DNA from: an uncultured Eubacteriales bacterium
Lineage (GTDB): Bacteria > Bacillota > Clostridia > Oscillospirales > Acutalibacteraceae
Direction of reading: 5' to 3'
Length of the DNA stretch: 10,166 nt
Assembly: GCA_900322105.1 (NCBI GenBank)
Contig: ONYV01000041.1
Coordinates: forward strand, 1-10,166
Position numbers and translations under genes: made by a program. The notes beneath the pieces are model-generated. The model ran no database searches, was not told the DNA's origin, and saw only the letters and a program-made list of their open reading frames with translations. Below are positions 1 to 6,480 of the stretch, one piece after another; positions within the stretch are counted from its first letter, which is position 1, and every line of letters begins with the position of its first letter.

Positions 1-61
1 TTGAGAACATTGTCTCTTGCTCCGAATTTGGATATATTCTGAATCGATATGCTTTGTTCAA
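1..61 (-). CDS. tnpB: TnpB (IS200/IS605 OrfB-type) N-terminus, partial
   Basis: Only the first 20 codons are in the window. They translate as LNKAYRFRIYPNSEQETMFS (initiator TTG shown as L), which matches the characteristic TnpB/OrfB start (K-A-Y-(R/K)-F/Y-R-(I/L)-Y-P-x-x-E-Q) of the N-terminal helix-turn-helix region. TnpB is an RNA-guided nuclease carried by IS200/IS605-family elements, and the nuclease domain would lie off the left edge. The start is a TTG at 61-59. An in-frame TGA lies at 70-68, so no earlier start is possible. An AGGTGA Shine-Dalgarno site (73-68) sits 6 nt before the TTG. Whether the gene is intact, or whether a tnpA partner exists, cannot be seen. The call rests on a short but very characteristic motif. 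Confidence 0.8.
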   Translation of the reverse strand, partial: MNKAYRFRIYPNSEQETMFS

Positions 62-122
62 TGCTCCTCACCTCATTATTGTCACATTAATTTACAATTA
101 TTTTTAAGATGTCAAGTTATTC

Positions 123-183
123 TCAGCCCTACGGGCTGACGGCAATTCATCCCCGACCTATAGAGGTCGGAGTCTTCTTGCCG
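123..183. repeat. Nested hairpins of an IS200/IS605-type terminus
   Basis: Two adjacent folds are visible. One is TCAGCCC (123-129) / GGGCTGA (133-139) with a 3-nt loop. The other is two-tiered: outer CGGCAA (140-145) / TTGCCG (178-183) around inner CCGACCT (153-159) / AGGTCGG (164-170) with an ATAG loop. Neither strand has a T-run right after a stem, so this is not a standard intrinsic terminator, although it could still slow or process the operon transcript. Compound hairpins of this kind are typical of IS200/IS605 subterminal DNA and of TnpB guide-RNA scaffolds; assigning it here is inference. Confidence 0.6.
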
Positions 184-914
184 GGGGAGAATAAATTTTT
201 CAATCCGTCAGTGACCGATCCGAACAGACGCTTTAACATCTCCCGACCGTCAGCAGACAGAAGATAGTCTTTGACGGCGATCAGTATTTCACGGCTGACA
301 GAATTGGTCCGGCATCTGATACTGCCGTTTTGCGGACTGAATTCTGTCAGATACAGATGGAATGAAACGCTTTTGATCCGGTATTCATATCGGCTGGTAA
401 CATACAACAAACCGTCACGAAATTCCACTAATTCGTGCGACTGCGCAAAGCTGCTCAGAATGGAGCGAACGGTGTTCTGAGGAATTGGCAGCTCGCCTAA
501 TTTCACATCATGAAACGTGACGCCCACGATGCCCTCTTCTGCGTCAAAGGTCAGATCCGCCATAGAAAACAGCGCATAATCCTGATCCCGATAGTGGATC
601 TTTGCGTAAATCTCACACGGGGCATCTTTGTAAAAATATACCATAACATTTCTGAGAAATTTATCTTTCCCGCAAAAGGTATCGTTCAGGTAGGTATTTA
701 CCTCTGCTTCACTTGCTTCATAAACTGACCCGAGAAGAGATGATTTGAGCGCATCCCAGAGAAAGCTGTCATCACGCTCTTTCAAAGTATACTGATCCTG
801 TATATGATCCTGATGAACAAGATTCAGACAAATACCGCCTGCTGTCAAAGCGGCTGTCAGGATCACGGCGAATGATATGATAATGCCGCAGATGATCCGT
901 TTCTTTTTCTTCAT
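147..914 (-). CDS. Membrane-anchored YpmS-like (DUF2140-type) protein, C-terminus altered
   Basis: A 255-residue protein with a short basic N-terminus (MKKKKR) and one hydrophobic segment at about residues 7-30, which predicts a single-pass protein whose bulk lies outside the cell. The middle (about residues 126-180) contains a beta-rich stretch with KLGELPIP followed by a helix-like VRSILSSF. This resembles the 'IG.L.IP...V' pattern of YpmS/DUF2140 proteins, whose role is unknown. The Cys near residue 29 is not in a good lipobox. ATG 914 has a strong site (AGGGGTGA) a few bases upstream and lies 48 nt after the mutS2 stop, so it is probably the last gene of the operon. The final ten residues (KKTPTSIGRG) are encoded inside the IS-terminus-like hairpin region, suggesting that the native 3' end was replaced. 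The family assignment is tentative; the gene itself is secure. Confidence 0.65.
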   Translation of the reverse strand: MKKKKRIICGIIISFAVILTAALTAGGICLNLVHQDHIQDQYTLKERDDSFLWDALKSSLLGSVYEASEAEVNTYLNDTFCGKDKFLRNVMVYFYKDAPCEIYAKIHYRDQDYALFSMADLTFDAEEGIVGVTFHDVKLGELPIPQNTVRSILSSFAQSHELVEFRDGLLYVTSRYEYRIKSVSFHLYLTEFSPQNGSIRCRTNSVSREILIAVKDYLLSADGREMLKRLFGSVTDGLKNLFSPGKKTPTSIGRG

Positions 915-962
915 GGCTTCACCCCTGTTATGGACAATACAATATTATGGTTCTCTGATCCG

Positions 963-3311
963 CTATTTCAGTTCGGCAACGGTCACGCCTGAATCTCCTT
1001 CGCCAAACACACCCAAGCGGAAAGTACGAACGGAAGGATGGGTCTTCAAATGGTTTTGTATCTCTCTGCGCAGCACACCTGTTCCCTTTCCGTGAATGAT
1101 AGTGATCTGGTGCAGACCCTGCATCACAGCAGAGTCGATCGCTCTGTCGACATCTAAAATAGCGTCAACAGCCGCCTGACCACGAACATCCACCTCCGTT
1201 GAAGCGCTTCTTCTGACATCACTCCTGATCGTTCGGGTGACGCTGCGTTTTGGTACAGTCACTTTTTCTTCCTTCAAAAAACGAAGATTACTGATCGGTA
1301 CTCTTGTTTTGATGATGCCTGCCTGCACCAAAACAGCATCCTTTCCTACCTCCAGCACCGTTGCCTTTTTATCAATATCAAATATCAGCACACTGTCCCC
1401 TGCCTTCAACGGTCTTGGCAAATGATATTCTCCGCTTTCTCTTTGTGAAACAGGGTCGGCGGCATCCTCCATATTGCGGATATCCGCTTTCAGCTTTGCT
1501 TTCTCTTCGGCAGTGATTTCTTTTTTCTTGCGGATCGCTTCCAGTTCATCAAGCACGCCATACACCTGCGCCCTCGCCTTTGTGATGATGTTTTCTGCTT
1601 GCAGACGGGCATTTTCCAGCTCTTTTGCCTGCTTCTGCTTTGCTTTGTCAGCGTCCTCCTGCATCTTCTGCTTTTCCAGAAGGATCTCTGCTTTCAGTGC
1701 TTCGGCTTCCTCTAATTTCTTGTCCAGTTCGCTGCGGCTTTCCTCTAACTTCTGAACGACTGATTCAAACTTTGCGTTTTCCATAGAAACCAATTCTCTG
1801 GCACGGTCTACGATCTCTTTGCTGATGCCTAACTTTTCGGAAATGGCAAAGGCATTGGAACGTCCGGGCATTCCGATTAGCAGCTTATACGTTGGGCGCA
1901 GTGTTTCTACGTCAAACTCGCAGGATGCGTTCTCTACCCCTTCCGTATCCAGAGCAAAACTCTTCAGTTCGGCATAATGAGTGGTCGAGACGATCTTTGC
2001 TCCCTGATATCTCAGCTGCTCTAAAATCGCCATTGCCAGCGCTGCGCCTTCTACAGGGTCAGTTCCTGCGCCAAGTTCGTCTATCAGCACCAGACTTTTT
2101 TCATCCGCCTGACTGAGTATCCTTCGGATATTTGTCGTGTGCGCCGAAAAGGTGGAAAGCGACTGTTCAATGCTTTGCTCATCACCGATATCTACCAACA
2201 CTTGTTCAAAAACAGACAGTTCACTTTGATCGGACGCAGGGATCATCAGTCCGCACATCGCCATCAGCGTCAGCAGTCCTGTTGTTTTCAGCGAAACGGT
2301 TTTACCGCCCGTGTTCGGTCCTGTGACTACGAGGGTGTCAAAGCGAATGCCCAGTTCGATATTGGTCGGAACCACCTTATCGGGCGCGATCAGCGGATGA
2401 CGTGCGTTTTTCAGCAGGATCCTGCCCTGATCGTTCATGATCGGAAGACTTGCTTTCATGCGGTAGGCAAGATTTGCCTTTGCAAAGATCACATTCAGTT
2501 CCGTCAGGATCTGATAACTTTGGATGATGCTGTCGGCATAGGCGCCTAATTCTGACGAAAGCTCTGACAGGATGCGGTCGATCTCCGTTTGTTCACGGGC
2601 TTTCAAAAGACGGATATCGTTGTTTGCTTCCACAACGCTCATCGGCTCAATAAAGACCGTTGCGCCGCTCGATGAGGTATCGTGTACCAGTCCCGGTACG
2701 GATGAACGAAACTCGGCTTTGACAGGAACGACATACCGTCCGCTGCGGATGGTCACGATGCTGTCCTGCAAATATTTCTGCATGGTCGAGGATCGGATCA
2801 TCGAATCTAACTTTTCTCTGATCCTCGATGCTGCGGCAGCGATCTTCCGTCTGATCGAGTGCAGCTCGGGAGAAGCGTTATCAGCGATCTCTTCCTCGGA
2901 CAAGATCGCGTTTGTGATCTTGGTTTCTAAAAACTTATGGGGCGTCAGCGCATTAAAGCGCATATCCAGACAAGTTTCGATCGAAGCGGATTTATCCCGC
3001 CATTCCGAAACTGTCCTTATCACTCTGAGCAAAGATGCGCTCCTCAAAAGCTCCAGCGTGGTTAAAACAGCGCCTGCCTGCGCTCTTCTCAGCGCATTTG
3101 TCATATTATGTAAGTTACCGAATGACGGCGTACCAAATCTTCCCGACAAAGCATGAGCGTCATACGTTTCTCTTAGCAGTTCGTTTACTTCAAATAATCC
3201 TTTTGAAGGCTCCAAAGACAAAGCAAGCTGTTTTGCGTCTTCAAAAGAAGTTTGTTCGGCTAAAAGCCGGAGGATCTTATCCAGCTCCAGCGCAAGATAA
3301 TCTTTTTGCAT
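963..3311 (-). CDS. mutS2: Endonuclease MutS2
   Basis: MutS2 is a MutS-family ATPase without a mismatch-binding domain. In Bacillota it limits homologous recombination in some species, and in B. subtilis it splits collided ribosomes. The 782-residue length is typical. Numbered from the chosen start, visible features are the core/lever region (about 1-310), Walker A GPNTGGKT (331-338), Walker B LVLIDELGAGTD (407-418), a THYAELK segment near 444-450, a charged coiled coil (about 505-615), a KOW-like beta region (about 635-680), and a C-terminal SMR nuclease domain (about 706-782) with VDVRG, IHGKGTG and GEGDSGVTV. ATG 3311 is preferred over ATG 3317: the AAAGGA site is only 3 nt from the first but 9 nt from the second, and family members begin near 'MxxKxLxxLExDKI'. 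It follows recO by about 42 nt. Confidence 0.97.
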   Translation of the reverse strand: MQKDYLALELDKILRLLAEQTSFEDAKQLALSLEPSKGLFEVNELLRETYDAHALSGRFGTPSFGNLHNMTNALRRAQAGAVLTTLELLRSASLLRVIRTVSEWRDKSASIETCLDMRFNALTPHKFLETKITNAILSEEEIADNASPELHSIRRKIAAAASRIREKLDSMIRSSTMQKYLQDSIVTIRSGRYVVPVKAEFRSSVPGLVHDTSSSGATVFIEPMSVVEANNDIRLLKAREQTEIDRILSELSSELGAYADSIIQSYQILTELNVIFAKANLAYRMKASLPIMNDQGRILLKNARHPLIAPDKVVPTNIELGIRFDTLVVTGPNTGGKTVSLKTTGLLTLMAMCGLMIPASDQSELSVFEQVLVDIGDEQSIEQSLSTFSAHTTNIRRILSQADEKSLVLIDELGAGTDPVEGAALAMAILEQLRYQGAKIVSTTHYAELKSFALDTEGVENASCEFDVETLRPTYKLLIGMPGRSNAFAISEKLGISKEIVDRARELVSMENAKFESVVQKLEESRSELDKKLEEAEALKAEILLEKQKMQEDADKAKQKQAKELENARLQAENIITKARAQVYGVLDELEAIRKKKEITAEEKAKLKADIRNMEDAADPVSQRESGEYHLPRPLKAGDSVLIFDIDKKATVLEVGKDAVLVQAGIIKTRVPISNLRFLKEEKVTVPKRSVTRTIRSDVRRSASTEVDVRGQAAVDAILDVDRAIDSAVMQGLHQITIIHGKGTGVLRREIQNHLKTHPSVRTFRLGVFGEGDSGVTVAELK

Positions 3312-3353
3312 TGTCATCTATCCTTTATCGTTATGATCGTGTGACAGACGTTT

Positions 3354-4184
3354 TCATCCGTTCTCGGATGTCATGCGTCCGTTCGGGTCTGTTTCTTGTT
3401 CCATTTCACATAGTATTTTATAGTATTCCAATGTATACAGTCGGGTATCACAAAAGCTGACTACAAATTTTTCCGTACAATCGGCTAACTGCATGAGGAC
3501 TTCCTTAGTGACCTGAAAGGAAAAGATCTTCTTCGGTTCGGATAAGGTCACATAACGGAACGCTGTCAGCGCACCCTGCGACAGCGGACAATAGCCTTCT
3601 TCTGCTGCTCCTGACAAGTGATGTTCTGCCGCCTGCGCTTTGCGGCAGTCAGAGCAGAACAGTTCATTTTGCAGATAGTTGAAATACATCATTTTATCTT
3701 CGTATTTTCCACACCTGCTGCAATAGATCAGGTTCGGTCTGACGCCGCTTGCAGAAAGCAGCCGTATCTCAAAAACTGTCTTGATGAGCAAAGGATCTTT
3801 TTTCTTATTCAGCAGCACATACAGCGTGTTGAGCAAAAGATCGAGCTGTTCAGAGGACGGTACATTTTCGGGTACTGTCTTGATGATAAGTTCACTGAAA
3901 TACTGTATCAGCGCAGCGGTTTTCATATCTCTGTTCGAGCTGAAAAAGGTGTTGTAGAGCGATGCATCATCAACGTGATATTGTTTTCCGCAGAACAGCA
4001 TAAACTGTGAGTAGGACAGCAGCTGCACTGCTGAAAACATGGCGCTTTGCATTCGCTTGGCGCCTTTGACAAAGCAATGCAGCACTCCCTGCTCCCTTGT
4101 GAGTATGACCAGAACGGTGGATTTATACCCGGCGTCCCATCGGTCCAATACGATTCCCTCGATCTTCTTTTTCGTTTCCTTCAT
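3354..4184 (-). CDS. recO: DNA repair protein RecO
   Basis: RecO works with RecR (and RecF) to load RecA onto SSB-coated single-stranded DNA in gap and break repair. The 276-residue protein has the expected N-terminal OB-fold (about 1-80; KIEGIVLDRWDAGYKSTVLVILT at 7-29 is shown here only by its ends, KIEGIVL...VLVILT). A helical middle and a four-cysteine zinc site follow: C155, C158, C177 and C180 in CSRCGKY...FCSDCRK. ATG 4184 is chosen because GGAGG lies 6 nt upstream and the residues after it match the RecO beginning; an upstream in-frame extension to 4241 has no family resemblance. The first 62 nt overlap the 3' end of the YqzL-like gene in another frame, suggesting translational coupling. 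mutS2 follows after a short gap. Confidence 0.95.
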   Translation of the reverse strand: MKETKKKIEGIVLDRWDAGYKSTVLVILTREQGVLHCFVKGAKRMQSAMFSAVQLLSYSQFMLFCGKQYHVDDASLYNTFFSSNRDMKTAALIQYFSELIIKTVPENVPSSEQLDLLLNTLYVLLNKKKDPLLIKTVFEIRLLSASGVRPNLIYCSRCGKYEDKMMYFNYLQNELFCSDCRKAQAAEHHLSGAAEEGYCPLSQGALTAFRYVTLSEPKKIFSFQVTKEVLMQLADCTEKFVVSFCDTRLYTLEYYKILCEMEQETDPNGRMTSENG

Positions 4185-4299
4185 CAGAATCCTCCGCTGT
4201 CGTTTCTGCGGGATATCCCAGCTTGATGCGGCAATAGGCAAGATAATCGCTGACTTTTCCCGTATTCACAAAATTCTTCCATGCGGTATTCTCATCCAT
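4123..4299 (-). CDS. yqzL: YqzL-like small protein between era and recO
   Basis: A 58-residue reading frame beginning MDENTAWKNFVNTGKVSDYL. The W-K-x-F-x-x-T-G-x-(I/V)-x-x-Y-L pattern matches my recollection of Bacillus YqzL, a small protein of unknown function encoded in the same place, between era and recO. After about residue 32 the sequence becomes acidic and then basic (AEDSDEGNEKEDRG...), which is unlike short YqzL proteins. That part overlaps recO by 62 nt. ATG 4299 has GGAGG about 10 nt upstream; a longer reading from 4425 overlaps era and has no support. Synteny plus motif makes a real gene likely. The long overlapping tail could be genuine or could reflect a changed stop position. 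Confidence 0.6.
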   Translation of the reverse strand: MDENTAWKNFVNTGKVSDYLAYCRIKLGYPAETTAEDSDEGNEKEDRGNRIGPMGRRV

Positions 4300-4345
4300 A
4301 CATCCACAACCTCCATCTTGGATTCTGTTTTTCGTGTATGGTTCT

Positions 4346-4374
4346 ATTATACCCGTTTTGATCTGCATTATTAC
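4346..4374 (-). promoter_or_regulatory. Weak candidate internal promoter upstream of yqzL-recO
   Basis: A perfect TATAAT lies on the minus strand at 4351-4346 in the 100-nt gap after era. With a 17-nt spacer the -35 hexamer would be GTAATA (4374-4369), only three matches to TTGACA. It could give extra transcription of yqzL-recO-mutS2, but a chance match is equally possible in this AT-rich gap. Confidence 0.25.
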
Positions 4375-4399
4375 CGATTTTCTGTCAGTTTCTTTTTTC

Positions 4400-5311
4400 T
4401 CACGAATCAAATTCGCTGCTGTCATAGCCCATCGAACGCAGCAAAGATTCTCTATTGCGCCAGTCTTCCTTTACCTTCACCCACAGCTGCAAATTAACCT
4501 TACAGTCAAAAAATTTCTCCATGTCCTGTCTTGCGTAGCTGCCGATCCTTTTCAACATAGCTCCGCCCTTTCCGATGATGATCCCTTTGTGGGAATCTCT
4601 CTCGCAGAAGATCGTTGCATCCATGTCGATCAGTCCGCCTTCCGGACGTTCCCTCATTTTCTCTACGACCACCGCCGTACCGTGCGGCACTTCTCTTTCA
4701 AGCAGCCGCAGCAGCTTTTCCCGTATCATCTCCGCTGCAATCACTCGTTCGGGCTGATCTGTCAGCGTATCCTCCGAAAACAGGAAGTCACCCTCAGGCG
4801 CTAACTTGCCCATTTCCTTTTTGAGCGCTTCGATGCCGTCTCCCGTCTGGGCAGACACAGGCACAACGCTGTCAAACGGATACAGCTCCGACCACATGGC
4901 AATCTGAGAGGCAAGCACGGTCTTATCCTGCAAAGTGTCGATCTTATTGATCGCCAGTACCGCAGGCAGTTTCAGCGACTCGAATTTTTGTATCAGCTGC
5001 TGTTCTTCTGTCGTGATCTTTCGATCCGCTTCTGCGACCAGCACGCACATATCCACGCCTGCGACCGATTCGTTGATCGAACGCAGCATATAGCGATCAA
5101 GATCATTCCTCGGCTTATGCAGTCCGGGTGTGTCTATAAAAACAAGCTGCGTATCCTCCTCGGTCAGAACGCCCATGATCCTTGTTCTTGTCGTCTGCGG
5201 TTTAGAAGATACGATAGCGATCTTTTCTTTCAGCAGACGGTTCAGTATGGATGACTTCCCTACATTCGGTCTGCCAACGATTGCTATGAATGCACTTTTT
5301 CTCTGATTCAT
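4400..5311 (-). CDS. era: GTPase Era
   Basis: Era is an essential-type GTPase that binds the 3' end of 16S rRNA and checks 30S subunit assembly. The 303-residue length is normal. The G motifs are all present: GRPNVGKS (13-20), the switch I region QTTRTR (40-45), DTPG (60-63), NKID (122-125) and SAQ (153-155). The C-terminal KH domain has the GKGG loop at 247-250 and ends in the usual NLQLWVKVKEDWR segment (273-285). ATG 5311 is chosen because AAGGGG lies about 7 nt upstream and family proteins begin just before the FxAIVGRPN strand; the in-frame extension to 5359 is not conserved in type. Its usual neighbours (dgkA, ybeY, phoH upstream, recO downstream) are present, but the cdd gene often found before era in Bacilli is absent. 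Confidence 0.97.
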   Translation of the reverse strand: MNQRKSAFIAIVGRPNVGKSSILNRLLKEKIAIVSSKPQTTRTRIMGVLTEEDTQLVFIDTPGLHKPRNDLDRYMLRSINESVAGVDMCVLVAEADRKITTEEQQLIQKFESLKLPAVLAINKIDTLQDKTVLASQIAMWSELYPFDSVVPVSAQTGDGIEALKKEMGKLAPEGDFLFSEDTLTDQPERVIAAEMIREKLLRLLEREVPHGTAVVVEKMRERPEGGLIDMDATIFCERDSHKGIIIGKGGAMLKRIGSYARQDMEKFFDCKVNLQLWVKVKEDWRNRESLLRSMGYDSSEFDS

Positions 5312-5406
5312 AATGCTTCCCCTTTTTTTCAGTATGACGATATTCACAGGCTCAGACACTTCCTCTTATGATCGGTATTCCTGCGAAACGGTCGTTTTCC
5401 TTTATC

Positions 5407-5436
5407 AGACTTCCTCGGAAACTTCCGAGGAAGTCT
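5407..5436. repeat. Perfect 14-bp hairpin just after dgkA
   Basis: AGACTTCCTCGGAA (5407-5420) and TTCCGAGGAAGTCT (5423-5436) are exact reverse complements separated by 2 nt. The structure starts at the dgkA stop codon (5437-5435) and lies about 95 nt before era. No T-run follows on the minus strand (GATAAAGG comes next), so it is not a canonical intrinsic terminator. It may be an RNA-processing or stabilising stem, a partial terminator, or a protein-binding palindrome. Confidence 0.6.
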
Positions 5437-5929
5437 ATTCTTTATGATCGTCTTTTGATTTTGTCTGTATGTTATGCTGCTGTTTTTTGGGCACAAAAAC
5501 AATAAACAGTACAGCTGCGGCAGCCGATACGATCAGTGCCGTGAGATTGACAGGATGCGTTCCGTAAAATTCAAACAGGTTCAGCCAGCCTGCTGCATCG
5601 CTGAACATAACAATGCCGATGATCGCCGCAAAGAATGCCAAGATCAGCACACTTCCTGCGGCGGCATCCTTCGCGCGGCGGATATGCTCGTCTTTTTTGA
5701 GACACACCTTATCACACAGTTCTTCGATGGATGTATTGATCGCTTCCGCAGCCAATACGCCGCCGATGGTCAGCAGCAGCAGAACGTACTCTGCCCTTGT
5801 AAAATGAAAAAAACGTGCAAAAATGAGAACATACAGCGCAGCAACTGTATGAAATCTCATGTTCCGCTCGTTTTTTACACAATGTATGATTCCGCAAAAA
5901 GCGTATTGAAAGCCTTTCAAAAAGGACAT
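5435..5929 (-). CDS. dgkA: Diacylglycerol/undecaprenol kinase, DgkA family
   Basis: A small integral-membrane kinase that phosphorylates diacylglycerol or, in Gram-positive bacteria, undecaprenol, feeding the carrier lipid of cell-wall synthesis. Visible features are an amphipathic N-terminus with NERNMRFH (20-27), TM1 (about 28-42), and TM2 (about 47-63) running into the catalytic EAINTSIEELCD motif (62-73). AKDAAAG (86-92) leads into TM3 (about 93-109). The 164-residue length is longer than the common 120-140 because of an added hydrophobic segment (about 129-146) and a polar tail rich in K, Q, D and H. The ATG overlaps the ybeY TGA by one base (TGATG), a sign of translational coupling. Substrate choice cannot be told from this sequence. 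Confidence 0.92.
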   Translation of the reverse strand: MSFLKGFQYAFCGIIHCVKNERNMRFHTVAALYVLIFARFFHFTRAEYVLLLLTIGGVLAAEAINTSIEELCDKVCLKKDEHIRRAKDAAAGSVLILAFFAAIIGIVMFSDAAGWLNLFEFYGTHPVNLTALIVSAAAAVLFIVFVPKKQQHNIQTKSKDDHKE

Positions 5930-6435
5930 CAGGACTCATCCTTCATGACATAGCTCGAAGAACTCGGCAGTCCAAGCTGCGTCATGACCTGTTCTTCTTT
6001 TTCACGCATACGGATCCTCTGCAGTCCGTTATCCTCGTGGTCATATCCCAAAAGGTGCAGCATGGAATGCGCTGTCAGATAGCCCACCTCTCTTTGCAGA
6101 CTGTGACCAAAGCGTTCTGCCTGTTCTGTTGCCTTTTCCATTGAGATCACAATATCTCCCAGGATCTTTGCGCCTGTTGTGGGGTCTGTGTCATATTTGC
6201 CGTTTTCTCCCATCGGGAAAGAAAGCACGTCTGTCACAGAGTCCTTGTTTCTGTAAATAGCGTTCAGTTCTTTGATCTGCTTATTATTTACCAGTGTCAC
6301 GCTGACTTCTACCGATCCTGCAAACTGTTCCATTCTCAGCACAGCGTTGCAGCAGCGGCGGATCAGCATTCTCAGTCCTGTCGGGATCTTGATATCCTTC
6401 TGTTTGTTGGTAATGATGACCTTTATTTTGTCCAT
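5929..6435 (-). CDS. ybeY: Endoribonuclease/rRNA maturation factor YbeY
   Basis: YbeY is a zinc-dependent protein needed for 16S rRNA 3'-end processing and ribosome quality control. The 168-residue protein carries the signature zinc site HSMLHLLGYDH with H123, H127 and H133, preceded by DVLSFP (69-74) and the LGDIVIS strand (92-98). The C-terminus has a short Ser-rich tail (SSSSYVMKDES). ATG 6435 is chosen: AAAGGTGA lies about 8 nt before it, whereas the in-frame GTG at 6447 sits inside that site. It follows phoH by 45 nt and its stop overlaps the dgkA start, so the three are almost certainly co-transcribed. Confidence 0.96.
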   Translation of the reverse strand: MDKIKVIITNKQKDIKIPTGLRMLIRRCCNAVLRMEQFAGSVEVSVTLVNNKQIKELNAIYRNKDSVTDVLSFPMGENGKYDTDPTTGAKILGDIVISMEKATEQAERFGHSLQREVGYLTAHSMLHLLGYDHEDNGLQRIRMREKEEQVMTQLGLPSSSSYVMKDES

Positions 6436-6480
6436 TTTGCAACTCACCTTTCCTGTATTGTCTAAACTTATGTGTCCGGC

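Larger units (their letters stand above)
1..185 (-). mobile_element. End of an IS200/IS605-family element (partial)
   Basis: The tnpB start (61-1) and the hairpin-rich segment at 123-183 together look like parts of one or two IS200/IS605-family elements. These elements lack inverted terminal repeats and DDE chemistry, and have subterminal hairpins instead. Read on the minus strand, 183-147 resembles the tail usually found just after a tnpB gene (the right end, where the omega-RNA scaffold ends), yet it lies upstream of the visible tnpB start. Either this is a left end with similar hairpins, or it is a solo right end from an older insertion next to a second element. A TTGAC pentamer (115-111), like the insertion motifs of some TnpB elements, lies between the hairpins and tnpB. 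The exact boundaries are not determinable here. Confidence 0.5.

Noticed and set aside
2572..3156. 194-residue plus-strand frame inside mutS2
   Set aside because: Antisense to the conserved MutS2 core, Ser-rich as expected from a shadow frame, and without a start context.
4185..4241. N-terminal extension of recO to 4241
   Set aside because: The extra 19 residues do not look like RecO, and ATG 4184 has an ideal GGAGG site.
4300..4425. N-terminal extension of the YqzL-like gene to 4425, overlapping the end of era
   Set aside because: No family similarity in the added residues, and the GGAGG site favours ATG 4299.
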